Shown here: piece by piece, positions 39,963-49,746 of the stretch | Position numbering within the stretch: position 1 is the first letter of the stretch | Layout: each line of letters opens with the position of its first letter | Source of the DNA: Alphaproteobacteria bacterium | GTDB lineage: Bacteria; Pseudomonadota; Alphaproteobacteria; Micropepsales; Micropepsaceae | Direction: 5' to 3' | Assembly (NCBI GenBank): GCA_023259375.1 | Contig: JAHFQC010000008.1 | Span: forward strand, 27,388-91,387 | Length of the DNA stretch: 64,000 bases | The notes under the pieces: model-generated | Database searches by the model: none | Seen by the model: the letters and a program-made list of their open reading frames with translations, nothing else | What the model was told of the DNA's origin: nothing | Made by a program: the position numbers and the translations under genes

Positions 39963-40475
39963 TCAGCTCAGAGGCTGCGAGATGTAGTAGGAAAACGTCA
40001 GCACGTGGTCGACGGTGCCGTCGCCGGGGCCGAGCGGCAGCAGCAGGTTTTCGCAGTGGGTGAAGTTCACGCGGACGACGTCGCGCCCGACCTTGCCGCG
40101 CAACGCGAGAGGTTCGCCGGTGTCCACGACTTTCTCGAGCATCGGAATCACGAAGGCGCCGAAGCCTGGCTCGTCGAACACGAGATCGGACAGCCGCCGG
40201 TTCTGCAGCGGTACGCCGTAGCTCATGACGATGGTGTCGCCGACGATGCGATAGACGAAATCGTCGCCCTCGACCTTGATCAGCGAGACGTAGCGCAGGA
40301 GCGGCGCGATTTCGCGCGGCCGGATGTCGTCGCGCGTGGGAAAGCGGCGGCCGGTGCACTTGCTCTGCCAATATTCGTAGCCCGAGCGCAGCACCGGACT
40401 GTCCAGTTGGTCGAAGCCGATATCGTGGAATATCGAGCTTTCGGGAATGCATCTCGTAAACGATTGCAGCGACAT
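39963..40475 (-). CDS. Single-domain PAS_5-type (PF07310-like) protein, copy 1
   Basis: GRRFPTRDDIRPREIAPLLRYVSLIKVEGDDFVYRIVGDTIVMSYGVPLQNRRLSDL...LLLPLGPGDGTVDHVL. Confidence 0.8.
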   Translation of the reverse strand: MSLQSFTRCIPESSIFHDIGFDQLDSPVLRSGYEYWQSKCTGRRFPTRDDIRPREIAPLLRYVSLIKVEGDDFVYRIVGDTIVMSYGVPLQNRRLSDLVFDEPGFGAFVIPMLEKVVDTGEPLALRGKVGRDVVRVNFTHCENLLLPLGPGDGTVDHVLTFSYYISQPLS

Positions 40476-40490
40476 CTCACCCCCCGGTGA

Positions 40491-41021
40491 TCAACTCCCC
40501 AGTTCGATGCGTGACAGCACGTCCTGGGCATCGTGCGCGAATTCGGCCAGTTCGGTCGGCATGTCTTCGCCGGATTTGCGCGCCCAACTGACTAGCGCCG
40601 TCGCGATGCGTTCGAGCGCCGGGGCCGACGCGATCAGGCGGGCCTGCCGTTCGACCCGGCTCGGATTGAGGTCGTATTCGGCGCCCGGCACGCGCCAGCC
40701 GCCCCAGTCTTGTTCGCCGGTGACGACGACCGGATAGGTGCCCGGCACCGGATGGCGCGAGCAGTCTTCCGTCGGCTGCCACTTGTTGCGGGCGCGGGTG
40801 ACGCGCCAGCGTTCGCTTTGCGACTGCAGCTTCTCCGGAATCGGCTCTTCCTGCTGCAGTTCCTCGGCGACGAAATCGCGGCCCAAGCCGCAGTCGTAGA
40901 CGACACGGAGCGGCTCATCGAGGCCCTTGGTCCAGTGCGGCACGACGCGCTCGACGAGAGCCCATGTGCCCACGGGTTTGACGTAGACGCGCTGATTTTT
41001 GTGGAACTGGGCCTTGGCCAT
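40491..41021 (-). CDS. Hypothetical protein
   Basis: MAKAQFHKNQRVYVKPVGTWALVERVVPHW... 176 aa, single good start; family not recognised. Confidence 0.65.
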   Translation of the reverse strand: MAKAQFHKNQRVYVKPVGTWALVERVVPHWTKGLDEPLRVVYDCGLGRDFVAEELQQEEPIPEKLQSQSERWRVTRARNKWQPTEDCSRHPVPGTYPVVVTGEQDWGGWRVPGAEYDLNPSRVERQARLIASAPALERIATALVSWARKSGEDMPTELAEFAHDAQDVLSRIELGS

Positions 41022-41118
41022 TCCATGTCTCCGTTTGGTTGTGCGAGTTTATGCGCTCTCCCTTTAAGAGCGGGTTAATCTCTGCGGCGGAGGTGCGGCG
41101 CCTTCAGGGGATTTCCGA

Positions 41119-41634
41119 TCACCGGGCGCCAGAGGCGTGGCAGTAGAAACCGAGCACGTGATCGACTTTTTCACGGCCCAACGGCAGCAGCACCACTTCC
41201 GCTTGCTCGAACACGAGAGGCGCGGTTTCCCCGTCCTCGACCGCGCGCCAGGCCAGCGGCTGGCCCGAAGTCACCACTTTACGGAAAATCTCGAAGCAGC
41301 GTTCGATGAATTTGGGTGAATCATGCGCGAGTTCGCTGAACCGGCGGTGCTGCAGGCGGACATTGAACCCCTGCACCATTACGTCCCCGACAATGCGGTG
41401 TTCGAAATCGGCGCCGCCGTCGATCACTTTGAGCAGCGACATATACGGGAGCAGCCCCCTGATCTGCCGGGGTTTGAGATCCTCGCGCGCCGGAAACGGA
41501 CGGCTGCCGCGCGCCGCGCGCCACCATTCCGCGCCCGCCTTGAGCGGTTCGGAATCAAGATCGTCGAGATCGATCCAGTCATAGGTAGGCGCCAGCGGCG
41601 GAATTGCGTCGTCTTGCGTCTGCAGCATCGGCAT
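41119..41634 (-). CDS. Single-domain PAS_5-type protein, copy 2
   Basis: GSRPFPAREDLKPRQIRGLLPYMSLLKVIDGGADFEHRIVGDVMVQGFNVRLQHRRFSEL...VVLLPLGREKVDHVLGFYCH. Confidence 0.8.
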   Translation of the reverse strand: MPMLQTQDDAIPPLAPTYDWIDLDDLDSEPLKAGAEWWRAARGSRPFPAREDLKPRQIRGLLPYMSLLKVIDGGADFEHRIVGDVMVQGFNVRLQHRRFSELAHDSPKFIERCFEIFRKVVTSGQPLAWRAVEDGETAPLVFEQAEVVLLPLGREKVDHVLGFYCHASGAR

Positions 41635-41677
41635 ATTCCCGCCTAACAGAACGTGGCCGGACTATGCCGCACGCCTG

Positions 41678-42214
41678 TTAACCGGGTGTAAAAGCAGGTC
41701 TGGTTCGCGCGACACGGGTAAAATGGGTACCAAAGCCGAGCATGCGATCGACCTGATCCGCCGTGTTTCCCAGCGGTAACAGCACCACTTCGGCATCGGA
41801 TATCACGACCCAGGTGTTGTCGTTGCCGGTATGGGAGCGCCAGGCGACGGGTTGGCCGGATTCGAACACGCGGCGGAACGGCGTCCAGCAGTAGGCGGCG
41901 AAGTCGGGCGCCTCCTTGGCAATGTCACTGAGCCGGCGGTTCTGCAGCGGCATACTGAAGGCGCGCACCATGACATCGCCGATAATGCGATGTTCGTAGT
42001 CGGTGCCGTTGTCGATGATTTTGACCACCGACACATACGGCAGTAGCGGTGCGAGATCGCGCGCAGTCACTTCGGCGCGGGATGGAAACGGCCGGTCGCC
42101 ACGCAAATGGTTCCAGTAGGCAGCGCCGTCGCGAACCTGAGGCGTCTTTAGCTCCGCCAAAGGCACCCACTCGAAGGCGGTTGCGCGAGAAGGTCGTGGC
42201 GATAAGGCTGCCAT
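41678..42214 (-). CDS. Single-domain PAS_5-type protein, copy 3
   Basis: GDRPFPSRAEVTARDLAPLLPYVSVVKIIDNGTDYEHRIIGDVMVRAFSMPLQNRRLSDI...VVLLPLGNTADQVDRMLGFGTH. Confidence 0.8.
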   Translation of the reverse strand: MAALSPRPSRATAFEWVPLAELKTPQVRDGAAYWNHLRGDRPFPSRAEVTARDLAPLLPYVSVVKIIDNGTDYEHRIIGDVMVRAFSMPLQNRRLSDIAKEAPDFAAYCWTPFRRVFESGQPVAWRSHTGNDNTWVVISDAEVVLLPLGNTADQVDRMLGFGTHFTRVARTRPAFTPG

Positions 42215-42306
42215 CGTACAGACCTCGGAGACGTCGGAATGACGCGTGAACAGAGGGTAACTGCCGCGGCTTAAACGACCGTAAAATATTACTAGAGTCG
42301 CAGTGA

Positions 42307-43158
42307 TCAGGAGGCTTGGCGCAAATCCGTGGCCGTGCGGATTGCTTCGCTCAACCAGTTCATGCCGTCGCGCAGCGCCACGTTGGCGCCGATCACCAGG
42401 ATCGCCGGCATGGCGCAGTCGCGCGCCGCTTCCTCCAGCCGGCCGAGAGTCGTCACGCTGACCGTCTGATCGGCTAGCGAAGCCCGGCTGACCACCGCGG
42501 CGGGTTCATCGGGCTGCCGTCCGGCAGCGATCAGTTTCTCCGCGATCGCGCCAGCATGCCTGGCCGCCATGTAGAGCACCAGCGTCGGCGAGCCGCGCGA
42601 AATCGCAGCCCAGTCGAACTCCGGCAGCTTGCCGTCGGCGCCGTGGCCGGTCAGAAACGTCACGGCCTGGCCGGTATCGCGATGGGTGAGCGGAATGCCG
42701 GCATAGGCGAGGCCGCCGATGCCCGCGGTCACGCCCGGCACGATGCGGAACGGTACGCCCGCCGCCGCGAGCTCGAGCGCCTCTTCGGCGCCGCGTCCGA
42801 ACACGAAAGGATCGCCGCCCTTAAGCCGCAGCACGCGCTTGTTCTTGTGGGCGAGCGAAATGAGCGTGCGCGAGATATCGGTCTGTTTGCAGGAGCGCTT
42901 GCCGGCGCGCTTGCCGGCGAACACCAGTTCCGCCCCAGGCCTTGCCAGCTTCAGCAGGTCTTCGTTGGCGAGGGCGTCGTACAGAATCACATCCGCAGCG
43001 CTAACGGCATGAAGTCCGAGCGCTGTGATCAATCCGGGATCGCCGGGACCGGCGCCCGCCAGCCAGACCCAGCCGGGTTCAAAGGCGGGAAGCCCAAGTG
43101 CCCCGGCCAGCTTGTCTATCGCCGCGCGTTCGGCCGCGTTGGTGAGGTCGGACGTCAT
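42307..43158 (-). CDS. cobA: Uroporphyrinogen-III C-methyltransferase
   Basis: VWLAGAGPGDPGLITALGLHAVSAADVILYDALAN; RLKGGDPFVFGRGAEEALELAAAGVPFRIVPGVTAGIGGLAYAGIPLTHR. Confidence 0.93.
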   Translation of the reverse strand: MTSDLTNAAERAAIDKLAGALGLPAFEPGWVWLAGAGPGDPGLITALGLHAVSAADVILYDALANEDLLKLARPGAELVFAGKRAGKRSCKQTDISRTLISLAHKNKRVLRLKGGDPFVFGRGAEEALELAAAGVPFRIVPGVTAGIGGLAYAGIPLTHRDTGQAVTFLTGHGADGKLPEFDWAAISRGSPTLVLYMAARHAGAIAEKLIAAGRQPDEPAAVVSRASLADQTVSVTTLGRLEEAARDCAMPAILVIGANVALRDGMNWLSEAIRTATDLRQAS

Positions 43159-43305
43159 TTATCAGTTCCGCATTGTTAAATGTATAGTACCACCTTTTTG
43201 CTTAGGTAAAATAGGGGTCTTTCACGGGATTGTTGCGCGTCGGCGTTCAACTCTTGGCCGCATTGCGTTAGACAACAGACCGCCATCTTGGAAACCGAAC
43301 ATCCC

Positions 43306-44799
43306 ATGCTGAAACCACGTACCGACCTGAAGCCCAACACCTTCGAGAATGAAATCTTCCCGCTGATCACCCAGAACGGCTTCCGCGAGTACGATGCCCG
43401 CTGGCTGTTCGGCAAAGAGATCAATCTGCTCGGCGTGCAGGCCCTCGGCCTCGGCCTCGGCACCTATTATCAGCAGGAAGGCGTCAAGCGCGTGGTCACC
43501 GGCCACGACTACCGCTCCTATGAGCAGTCGATCAAAAACGCGCTGTGCCTCGGCCTGATGCAGGCGGGCTGCGAAGTCGTCGATATCGGTCTGGTTCTGA
43601 CGCCGTGCGCCTACTACGCGCAGTTCGCGCTCGATTGCCCGGCCGTCGCGGTCGTTACCGCCAGCCACAACGAGAACGGCTGGACCGGCGTCAAGATGGG
43701 CTGCCAGAAGCCGCTCACCTTCGGGCCCGACGAGATCGGCCGTTTGAAGGACATCGTCCTCAACAACAAGGGCGAGGAACGTCCCGGCGGCAGCTACACC
43801 TTCGTCGAGAATTTCATCGAGACTTATCTCGAAGCGGTCACCAAGGGCCACAAGCTGTCGCGTCCGATCAAGGTGTGCGTGGCGACCGGCAACGGCACCG
43901 CGGGCCTGTTCGCGCCTGAAGCCCTGCGCCGTATCGGCGCCGACGTGATCGAGGTCGATACCGCGCTCGATTACAATTTCCCGAATTACAATCCGAACCC
44001 CGAAGACCTGCACATGCTGCACGCCATGGCGGCGGCGGTGAAGAAGCATGGCGCCGAGCTGTGCGTCGGCGTCGATGCCGACGGCGACCGTTGCGGTGTG
44101 GTCGATGACAAGGGCGAGGAAATCTTCGCCGATAAGGTCGGCGTGCTGCTGGCGCGCGATCTCTCGGCCAAGGTGAAGAACGCGCAGTTCGTCGTCGATG
44201 TGAAGTCGACCGCGATCTACACCATCGATCCGGTACTGAAGGCCAACGGCGTCAAGACCGACTACTGGAAGACCGGCCACTCTTACATCAAGCGCCGCAC
44301 CGCCGAGCTGGGCGCCACCGCTGGTTTCGAGAAGAGCGGCCACTATTTCTTCAATCCGCCGTACGGCCACGGCTATGACGACGGCGTCCTCGCCGCCATC
44401 GCAGTTTTGGAGATGCTCGATCATGCCGGCGGCAAGAAGCTGTCGGAATTGATCCAGACGCTGCCGAAGACTTATTCCTCGCCGACCATGGGCCCGTATT
44501 GCCCCGACGACTCCAAGTACAATGTCGTCGCCGCGATCACCAAGGAATACGAGGACCTCAAGGCCAAGGGCGGAAAGATCCTCGGCCAGAACATCGCCTC
44601 GATCGTGACGGTCAACGGCGTGCGCGTGACCCTCGAAGACGGCACCTGGTGCCTGGTGCGCGCCTCGTCGAACAAGCCGTCGCTGGTGGTGGTGGTCGAA
44701 AGCCCGACCTCCGAGGAAGCCAAGCTCGCGATCTTCCACGACCTCGACGCCCGCCTGTCGAAACACCCCGAAGTCGGTGAGTACGACCAGAAGATTTGA
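43306..44799 (+). CDS. Phosphomannomutase/phosphoglucomutase family phosphohexomutase
   Basis: VVTASHNENGWTGVKMG active-site loop, GVDADGDRCGVVDDKGEEI metal loop. Confidence 0.9.
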   Translation: MLKPRTDLKPNTFENEIFPLITQNGFREYDARWLFGKEINLLGVQALGLGLGTYYQQEGVKRVVTGHDYRSYEQSIKNALCLGLMQAGCEVVDIGLVLTPCAYYAQFALDCPAVAVVTASHNENGWTGVKMGCQKPLTFGPDEIGRLKDIVLNNKGEERPGGSYTFVENFIETYLEAVTKGHKLSRPIKVCVATGNGTAGLFAPEALRRIGADVIEVDTALDYNFPNYNPNPEDLHMLHAMAAAVKKHGAELCVGVDADGDRCGVVDDKGEEIFADKVGVLLARDLSAKVKNAQFVVDVKSTAIYTIDPVLKANGVKTDYWKTGHSYIKRRTAELGATAGFEKSGHYFFNPPYGHGYDDGVLAAIAVLEMLDHAGGKKLSELIQTLPKTYSSPTMGPYCPDDSKYNVVAAITKEYEDLKAKGGKILGQNIASIVTVNGVRVTLEDGTWCLVRASSNKPSLVVVVESPTSEEAKLAIFHDLDARLSKHPEVGEYDQKI

Positions 44800-44826
44800 T
44801 CCCTCTGCCCCCGCGGGTGGAATGTA

Positions 44827-44858
44827 AAAAGGGCCGGTTTCGCCGGCCCTTTTCTTTT
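44827..44858 (+). terminator. Rho-independent terminator
   Basis: aaaaaGGGCCGG-tttcg-CCGGCCCttttcttt. Confidence 0.85.
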
Positions 44859-44893
44859 GCGGATCACTTATCACGCGCCACCCACCCCATACT

Positions 44894-44998
44894 CGTCATG
44901 GCCGGGCTTTCGACCCGGCCATCCAGGCGGTGGTGAAATCTGGAGAGGCGTCGAAGTGAGACCGGCACTGGATGGCCGGGTCAGGCCCGGCCATGACG
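44894..44998. repeat. Palindromic intergenic repeat, TCATGGCCGGGC family
   Basis: cgtcatggccgggctttcgacccggccatcca ... ctggatggccgggtcaggcccggccatgacg. Confidence 0.75.
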
Positions 44999-45008
44999 GT
45001 AGAGGGTG

Positions 45009-45476
45009 CTATTCCCACTCCTTCGCCTCGATCTTCCGTCCCGTCGCTTTCTCCGCCTCTTCGCGGCGCACCAGTCGCACGAACTGCGCAAACGTCCACA
45101 CATGTCCTTCAAGATCGCGCGCCCGGTAGGTGCGGTCGCCGTAGAACTGGTCTTGCGGCTCTTGCAGAATCATCGCCCCGGCGGCGCGCGCCTTGTCGCA
45201 ATGGGCTTCGATGCCGTGATACAGGCGCACATGAAGGTTCGCCGTGTTCTTGCCGCCGGTCGCGCCCGGCGTCGCGAAGTCATCGTTCCACGGCGCTCCG
45301 ACATAGAGAAGTCCGTCGCCGTGCCGCATCTCGGAATGCACCAGCGTGCCGTTCGCGTCGGTGATCCGCGTGACGGTCTCGAAGCCAAACGCCTTTTCCA
45401 GCCAATCAAGCGCGGCGCGCGGATTCTCGTAGAAAACGGAGGCGGTGAACGCAGGACGGCGGAACGGGTCTTCCAT
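45009..45476 (-). CDS. VOC family (glyoxalase-like) protein
   Basis: PFRRPAFTASVFYENPRAALDWLEKAFGFETVTRITDANG...FYGDRTYRARDLEGHVWTFAQ. Confidence 0.9.
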   Translation of the reverse strand: MEDPFRRPAFTASVFYENPRAALDWLEKAFGFETVTRITDANGTLVHSEMRHGDGLLYVGAPWNDDFATPGATGGKNTANLHVRLYHGIEAHCDKARAAGAMILQEPQDQFYGDRTYRARDLEGHVWTFAQFVRLVRREEAEKATGRKIEAKEWE

Positions 45477-45552
45477 GACATCGGCTCCTCTGTCGGCATC
45501 GCAAAGCTTTGCCGCAGGAAAGCCGAAGATCAACGCCACAGAGTTTGTGGTC

Positions 45553-46365
45553 TTACCCGACTACGCTCCACACCATCCGCGCCACCGAGAACACTACGAA
45601 CGCGGCGAACAACAGGCGCAGTTTCTTGGCCTCGAGCGCATCGGCGTAATGCGCGGCGATCAGATTGGTGGCGAATGCCACTGGTGCCGCAACGCCGAAC
45701 GCGAGCAGATTGACATAGCCATAGGAATAGCGCGGCAGGCCGTCGGCATCCCAGCCCGAGACGAGCGCCGCGACCGCGCCGGCAATGGTGATCGGGATTG
45801 CGAACCACGCCGCTGCCGTGGCCGCGTCCTTGGACGGCACGCCGGTAGCGATCAGCGACGGTGTGGTCAGCGCCGTGCCGCCGAGCCCTGTCAGCCCCGA
45901 CACTAACGTCCCTACGAACGCGACGATTGCGGCGGCGAGTCCGCGTCCCTCGGCGCGCGGCCGCGCGGGATCGACCGCGACCGTCAGCACCACCGTCGCC
46001 AGGGCCGCGGCAGCAAAGATGTAGATCAGGACGATGCCGTTCAAGGAATGGAACAGCAGCGTCAAACCAATGGCGAGGACCAATCCCGCGAGCACCGGCA
46101 GCACGAGGCGGCGCACGCCCGGCTTCATGCGGCTGGCATGCAATAATGCTACCGGTACCAAACAGAGGAACGAGGTCCCCACGGCCACATGGATGGCGCT
46201 ATCCGGACTCAGCCCCGCCGAGCGCGCTACCAGGAACAGAGCAGGCACCAGGATCAATCCGGCGCCGCGTCCGAGCACGCCGCTGAACAGTCCGGCCGCC
46301 GCGCCCGCCATCAGCAGGCCCAGGCCCAAAGTCCCTAGATCGTTGCTACCGCTTAAGAAATCCAT
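45553..46365 (-). CDS. TauE/SafE family sulfite exporter-like membrane protein
   Basis: GLLMAGAAAGLFSGVLGRGAGLILVPALF ... GTLVSGLTGLGGTALTTPSLIATGVPSKDAATAAAW; start moved to 46365. Confidence 0.88.
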   Translation of the reverse strand: MDFLSGSNDLGTLGLGLLMAGAAAGLFSGVLGRGAGLILVPALFLVARSAGLSPDSAIHVAVGTSFLCLVPVALLHASRMKPGVRRLVLPVLAGLVLAIGLTLLFHSLNGIVLIYIFAAAALATVVLTVAVDPARPRAEGRGLAAAIVAFVGTLVSGLTGLGGTALTTPSLIATGVPSKDAATAAAWFAIPITIAGAVAALVSGWDADGLPRYSYGYVNLLAFGVAAPVAFATNLIAAHYADALEAKKLRLLFAAFVVFSVARMVWSVVG

Positions 46366-46498
46366 GCCGCCTCCCGAATTATAGGCAGTTGAGCGCTCTA
46401 ATATTGAGCATGGCAAGCGAAGTTTAGGACTTTTGGTGTTTGACTGGCCCCCTGCACTTTTGCCGGGGCAGGGGTGACCCGGCAATGGGAGATCGCGC

Positions 46499-47482
46499 TT
46501 GAACGAACTGCTCACACCCGAGGACGCCAACGCCCTGATCGCGCGCGGCAGCGTGCTGCATATCGCCGGCGACGAACCGGCGCTGCGCCGGCTCAGGCCC
46601 GGCAACTGGATCGGCGGCACCACGCCTTACATGCTGACACCCGACGGCGGCGTGGTTGAGCGCGACAAGGTGTTCGTCACCGAACTGCCGGTGCGGCCCG
46701 ACGCCATCTCCACCGGCTTCGTCGACATCGGCCACATCCCCGCGATTTCCGTGGAGGCGCCGCAGTTCGGCTTCACGCTGGTGATCATGCCGGCGATGAG
46801 CGAGATCCACAGCATCTACGGCCTCACCTCCGCCAACATTCCGGGCATCCGCGACATTGCCGTAATGGGCTGGGTCTCGGGCGTGCACGCCGACGAGCGC
46901 GGGACGGCGACGGCCAAGGTGTTCAACGGCCTCACCGGCGAGGTCGCCGACGATCGCATCGTGGTGATGCGCGCCCGCCTTCCGAGCAGCAAGCGCGCTA
47001 CAGTCGACATCGTCAATCTCGTCGTGCCCGAAACTGACAACGCTTTCGTTTTCGATACGCCGAGCTTCACGGTGAAGGATTGCGAGATCAACGGCGAGCG
47101 CCAGAATTTCTACGACTACGCCGCGCGCAACGGCATCGGTGTGCATCAGCCGTTGGTGACCGATCTGCATGGCGAGCCGATCTGCGTCTCGCTCAGGTCG
47201 CTTGATGCCGCGACCCGCACGGTGCAGCTGTTCGCGCCGGTGATGCGCGGTCACGTCTACCGCCTCGGCGATGCAGTGACCGGCTATCGCGACCGTCTGA
47301 TCCGCACCATCGAAGAGCGTGCGCTGCGGCCCGTTCTCGCCTGCCAGTGTTTTCACAACTACGCTTTCGGCGGGCTCCAGGCGCCGTCGCCGTATCCCTT
47401 GCCCGGTCCGGTGGTGTTCGGCGAACTCGCCCACGTCCTGATGAACCAGACGCTGGTGTGCCTGTCGATCAAGGACAAATAA
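46499..47482 (+). CDS. Conserved hypothetical protein, TTG start
   Basis: 327 aa ORF with consistent coding character; begins at TTG after gggag; family not recognised. Confidence 0.65.
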   Translation: MNELLTPEDANALIARGSVLHIAGDEPALRRLRPGNWIGGTTPYMLTPDGGVVERDKVFVTELPVRPDAISTGFVDIGHIPAISVEAPQFGFTLVIMPAMSEIHSIYGLTSANIPGIRDIAVMGWVSGVHADERGTATAKVFNGLTGEVADDRIVVMRARLPSSKRATVDIVNLVVPETDNAFVFDTPSFTVKDCEINGERQNFYDYAARNGIGVHQPLVTDLHGEPICVSLRSLDAATRTVQLFAPVMRGHVYRLGDAVTGYRDRLIRTIEERALRPVLACQCFHNYAFGGLQAPSPYPLPGPVVFGELAHVLMNQTLVCLSIKDK

Positions 47483-47485
47483 GCT

Positions 47486-49648
47486 TCAGTTATGCCAGCT
47501 GAGTTCGAGGCCGTAACTGCGCCCCTTCGCGAGCGGTGAGAAGGTCGGCAGGGCACGCCCGGAATAACCGAACGCCGGCGAAGCGGGCAGGGTGGTGTCG
47601 CCGCCCCAGGTCGCGACATTGGTGAGATTGCGTCCATAGAGTGCCGCACTGAAGCCGCTCGCCGACGGCGTGTAGGAAATCCGGAAATCGACGAGATCGG
47701 TCTCGGCCAGCCGCCCGAGATTGCTATCGTTGTAGTACGAACCGTCGCGATGGCGGTATCCCACGCGGCTTTCGAGCACGCCGCCCATCAGCGGCATCGT
47801 ATAGAACACGTCGATCCCGGCACTGATTGGCGCCAGCCGCGGAATGCGCATCCGCCGGTCGGCGTCATTGACCGCGAGATCGCCATTCAGATCCTCCACC
47901 ACTTTGGCATAGGAGCCGTTGACGTAAGCCGCATTCGCCGACACCGCCAGCCGTTCGGTCAGATCGAGACGCGCTTCGGCTTCGCCGCCATAGAGATCGG
48001 CCGTCCCCGCATTCAGCACCAGTTGCTGCACGCCCGCGATCGGATCGGCGAGATTGGTTTCGCGCTGCATGTTGCCGACATGATTGTGAAACAGCGCCGC
48101 GCTGACGTTGCCGCCGGAAAACTGCCGCTTGATGCCGAGTTCGAACGTGCTGACGGTTTCCGGCTCGTAGGTGCGCGGCTTCAGGCCGAGCGACGAGGTG
48201 CGGAAATTGGTGCCGCCGCTGCGAAAGCCGCGCGACCACGTGGCATAAATGCCGGTCACCTGATCAGGGCTCCATTGCAGGCCGATGCGCGGCGACAGAT
48301 CGGTCCACGACTGGAAGAACGGCGAATCCGAAAAGACCAGCGTCTTCGCATCGATGCTGCCGCCCTCGAAACCTTCGCCTGGCACTATCGCAGGTCCATC
48401 AAGATCGTCGGCCGCCCGCCGAACCCGAGAAATCCGCGAATGTTTGCGTTCACTGGTAAACCGCGCCCCCGCATCGACTTGTAGCGTGTCGCTGAGGCGC
48501 CAGCTGGTATCGGCAAATCCGGCCCAGGTCTGGAAATAGCCTTGGCCGCCGCCGGTGCGCCGGAACGTCGGCGAGAAATTGCGCTCGTCGATATAGGTGA
48601 GCGCTTCGTCGAAATACGATGCGCCGACAACAAACGACGCCGGTCCGATGTCGCCGGCATAGCGCAGTTCGCCGTTGTGCTGCTGCTCGACATTGAGCAC
48701 GCGGGTATGAAAGACGAACTGCGGCGTGGAATCGATATCGGCCGCCCACGGCACCGTTACCGAACGCCAGCCGGCGAGGCCGGTCAGGGTGCCGCCGCCG
48801 ATCCGCCACGCCGCATCGGCCGAAACCTGCGTCCAATCCGTCGCGGCGCGGCCACGATTATTGATGGAAAAATCAAAACTGCCGCGTGTGAATAACGCGT
48901 GGTTCTGCCCCGCGGGGCCATCGCCGTTGTCCTGGCCGTGTTCGGCGCGCAAATTCGCTTCGAACTCTGGCGCCGGGGTGAAGCGCAAACTGGCGCGCAC
49001 GCCATAGCGCGAATCCGCGCCGAACTTCGAGCCGTCGAACTTGTTGGTGAACCAGCCGTCGTCGCGCTCCACCATCGCCGCCACGCGCCCCGACAGGATC
49101 GACGGCACGATCGGCCCGGACACCGCCGCCTTCAGCGCGGTATCGGGACCGGTTTCGGCCGTCAGGGTGCCATAGGCTTCGAACGTGTCGCTTGGCGCCC
49201 GCGTGCGGATCAGAACCGCGCCGCCGGTGACGTTGTGGCCATAAAGCGTTCCTTGCGGCCCGCGCAGCACTTCCACCGCTGCGACATCGAACAGCGCCGT
49301 CAGCGTGCCGGCGTTCATGCCGATATAAAGCCCGTCACTGAACACGCCGACTGCCGGATCGACCGAAGGGATCGAGGAATTCACGCCGATGCCGCGGATG
49401 GTGATATTGGCGATGCCGCGCGCAGTGCCGAGATCGTCGATCGCCAGTGACGGCATGGTTCCTGACAGATCGGTCAGGTTGGCGGCATTGTGCGAGGCGA
49501 GGCTCGTCGCATCGGCGACGTCGAGGGCGATCGGCGTGTGCAGGCTGGTGTCAGTGCCGCGCTTGGAAGCGGTCACCAGTACTTCTTCGCTGGCTGCGTG
49601 TGCGCCCGTCAGCAGCAGCACGGCGGCGATTGTTGCACCACGTATCAT
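47486..49648 (-). CDS. TonB-dependent receptor
   Basis: EEVLVTASKRGTDTSLHTPIALDV, VEVLRGPQGTLYGHNVTGGAVLIRT, C-terminal GRSYGLELSWHN. Confidence 0.92.
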   Translation of the reverse strand: MIRGATIAAVLLLTGAHAASEEVLVTASKRGTDTSLHTPIALDVADATSLASHNAANLTDLSGTMPSLAIDDLGTARGIANITIRGIGVNSSIPSVDPAVGVFSDGLYIGMNAGTLTALFDVAAVEVLRGPQGTLYGHNVTGGAVLIRTRAPSDTFEAYGTLTAETGPDTALKAAVSGPIVPSILSGRVAAMVERDDGWFTNKFDGSKFGADSRYGVRASLRFTPAPEFEANLRAEHGQDNGDGPAGQNHALFTRGSFDFSINNRGRAATDWTQVSADAAWRIGGGTLTGLAGWRSVTVPWAADIDSTPQFVFHTRVLNVEQQHNGELRYAGDIGPASFVVGASYFDEALTYIDERNFSPTFRRTGGGQGYFQTWAGFADTSWRLSDTLQVDAGARFTSERKHSRISRVRRAADDLDGPAIVPGEGFEGGSIDAKTLVFSDSPFFQSWTDLSPRIGLQWSPDQVTGIYATWSRGFRSGGTNFRTSSLGLKPRTYEPETVSTFELGIKRQFSGGNVSAALFHNHVGNMQRETNLADPIAGVQQLVLNAGTADLYGGEAEARLDLTERLAVSANAAYVNGSYAKVVEDLNGDLAVNDADRRMRIPRLAPISAGIDVFYTMPLMGGVLESRVGYRHRDGSYYNDSNLGRLAETDLVDFRISYTPSASGFSAALYGRNLTNVATWGGDTTLPASPAFGYSGRALPTFSPLAKGRSYGLELSWHN

Positions 49649-49746
49649 TTCGCGTCCCCGTCTGGAGGCGCGCTCTTACCCTGCCGCATCCGGCTTGGCG
49701 ATACGCCGGGGGACGAAATCCGAAAATGTCACTGTCAAGTACGGTT

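Noticed and set aside
43222-44874. 550 aa minus-strand ORF
   Set aside because: Antisense shadow of the phosphohexomutase gene.
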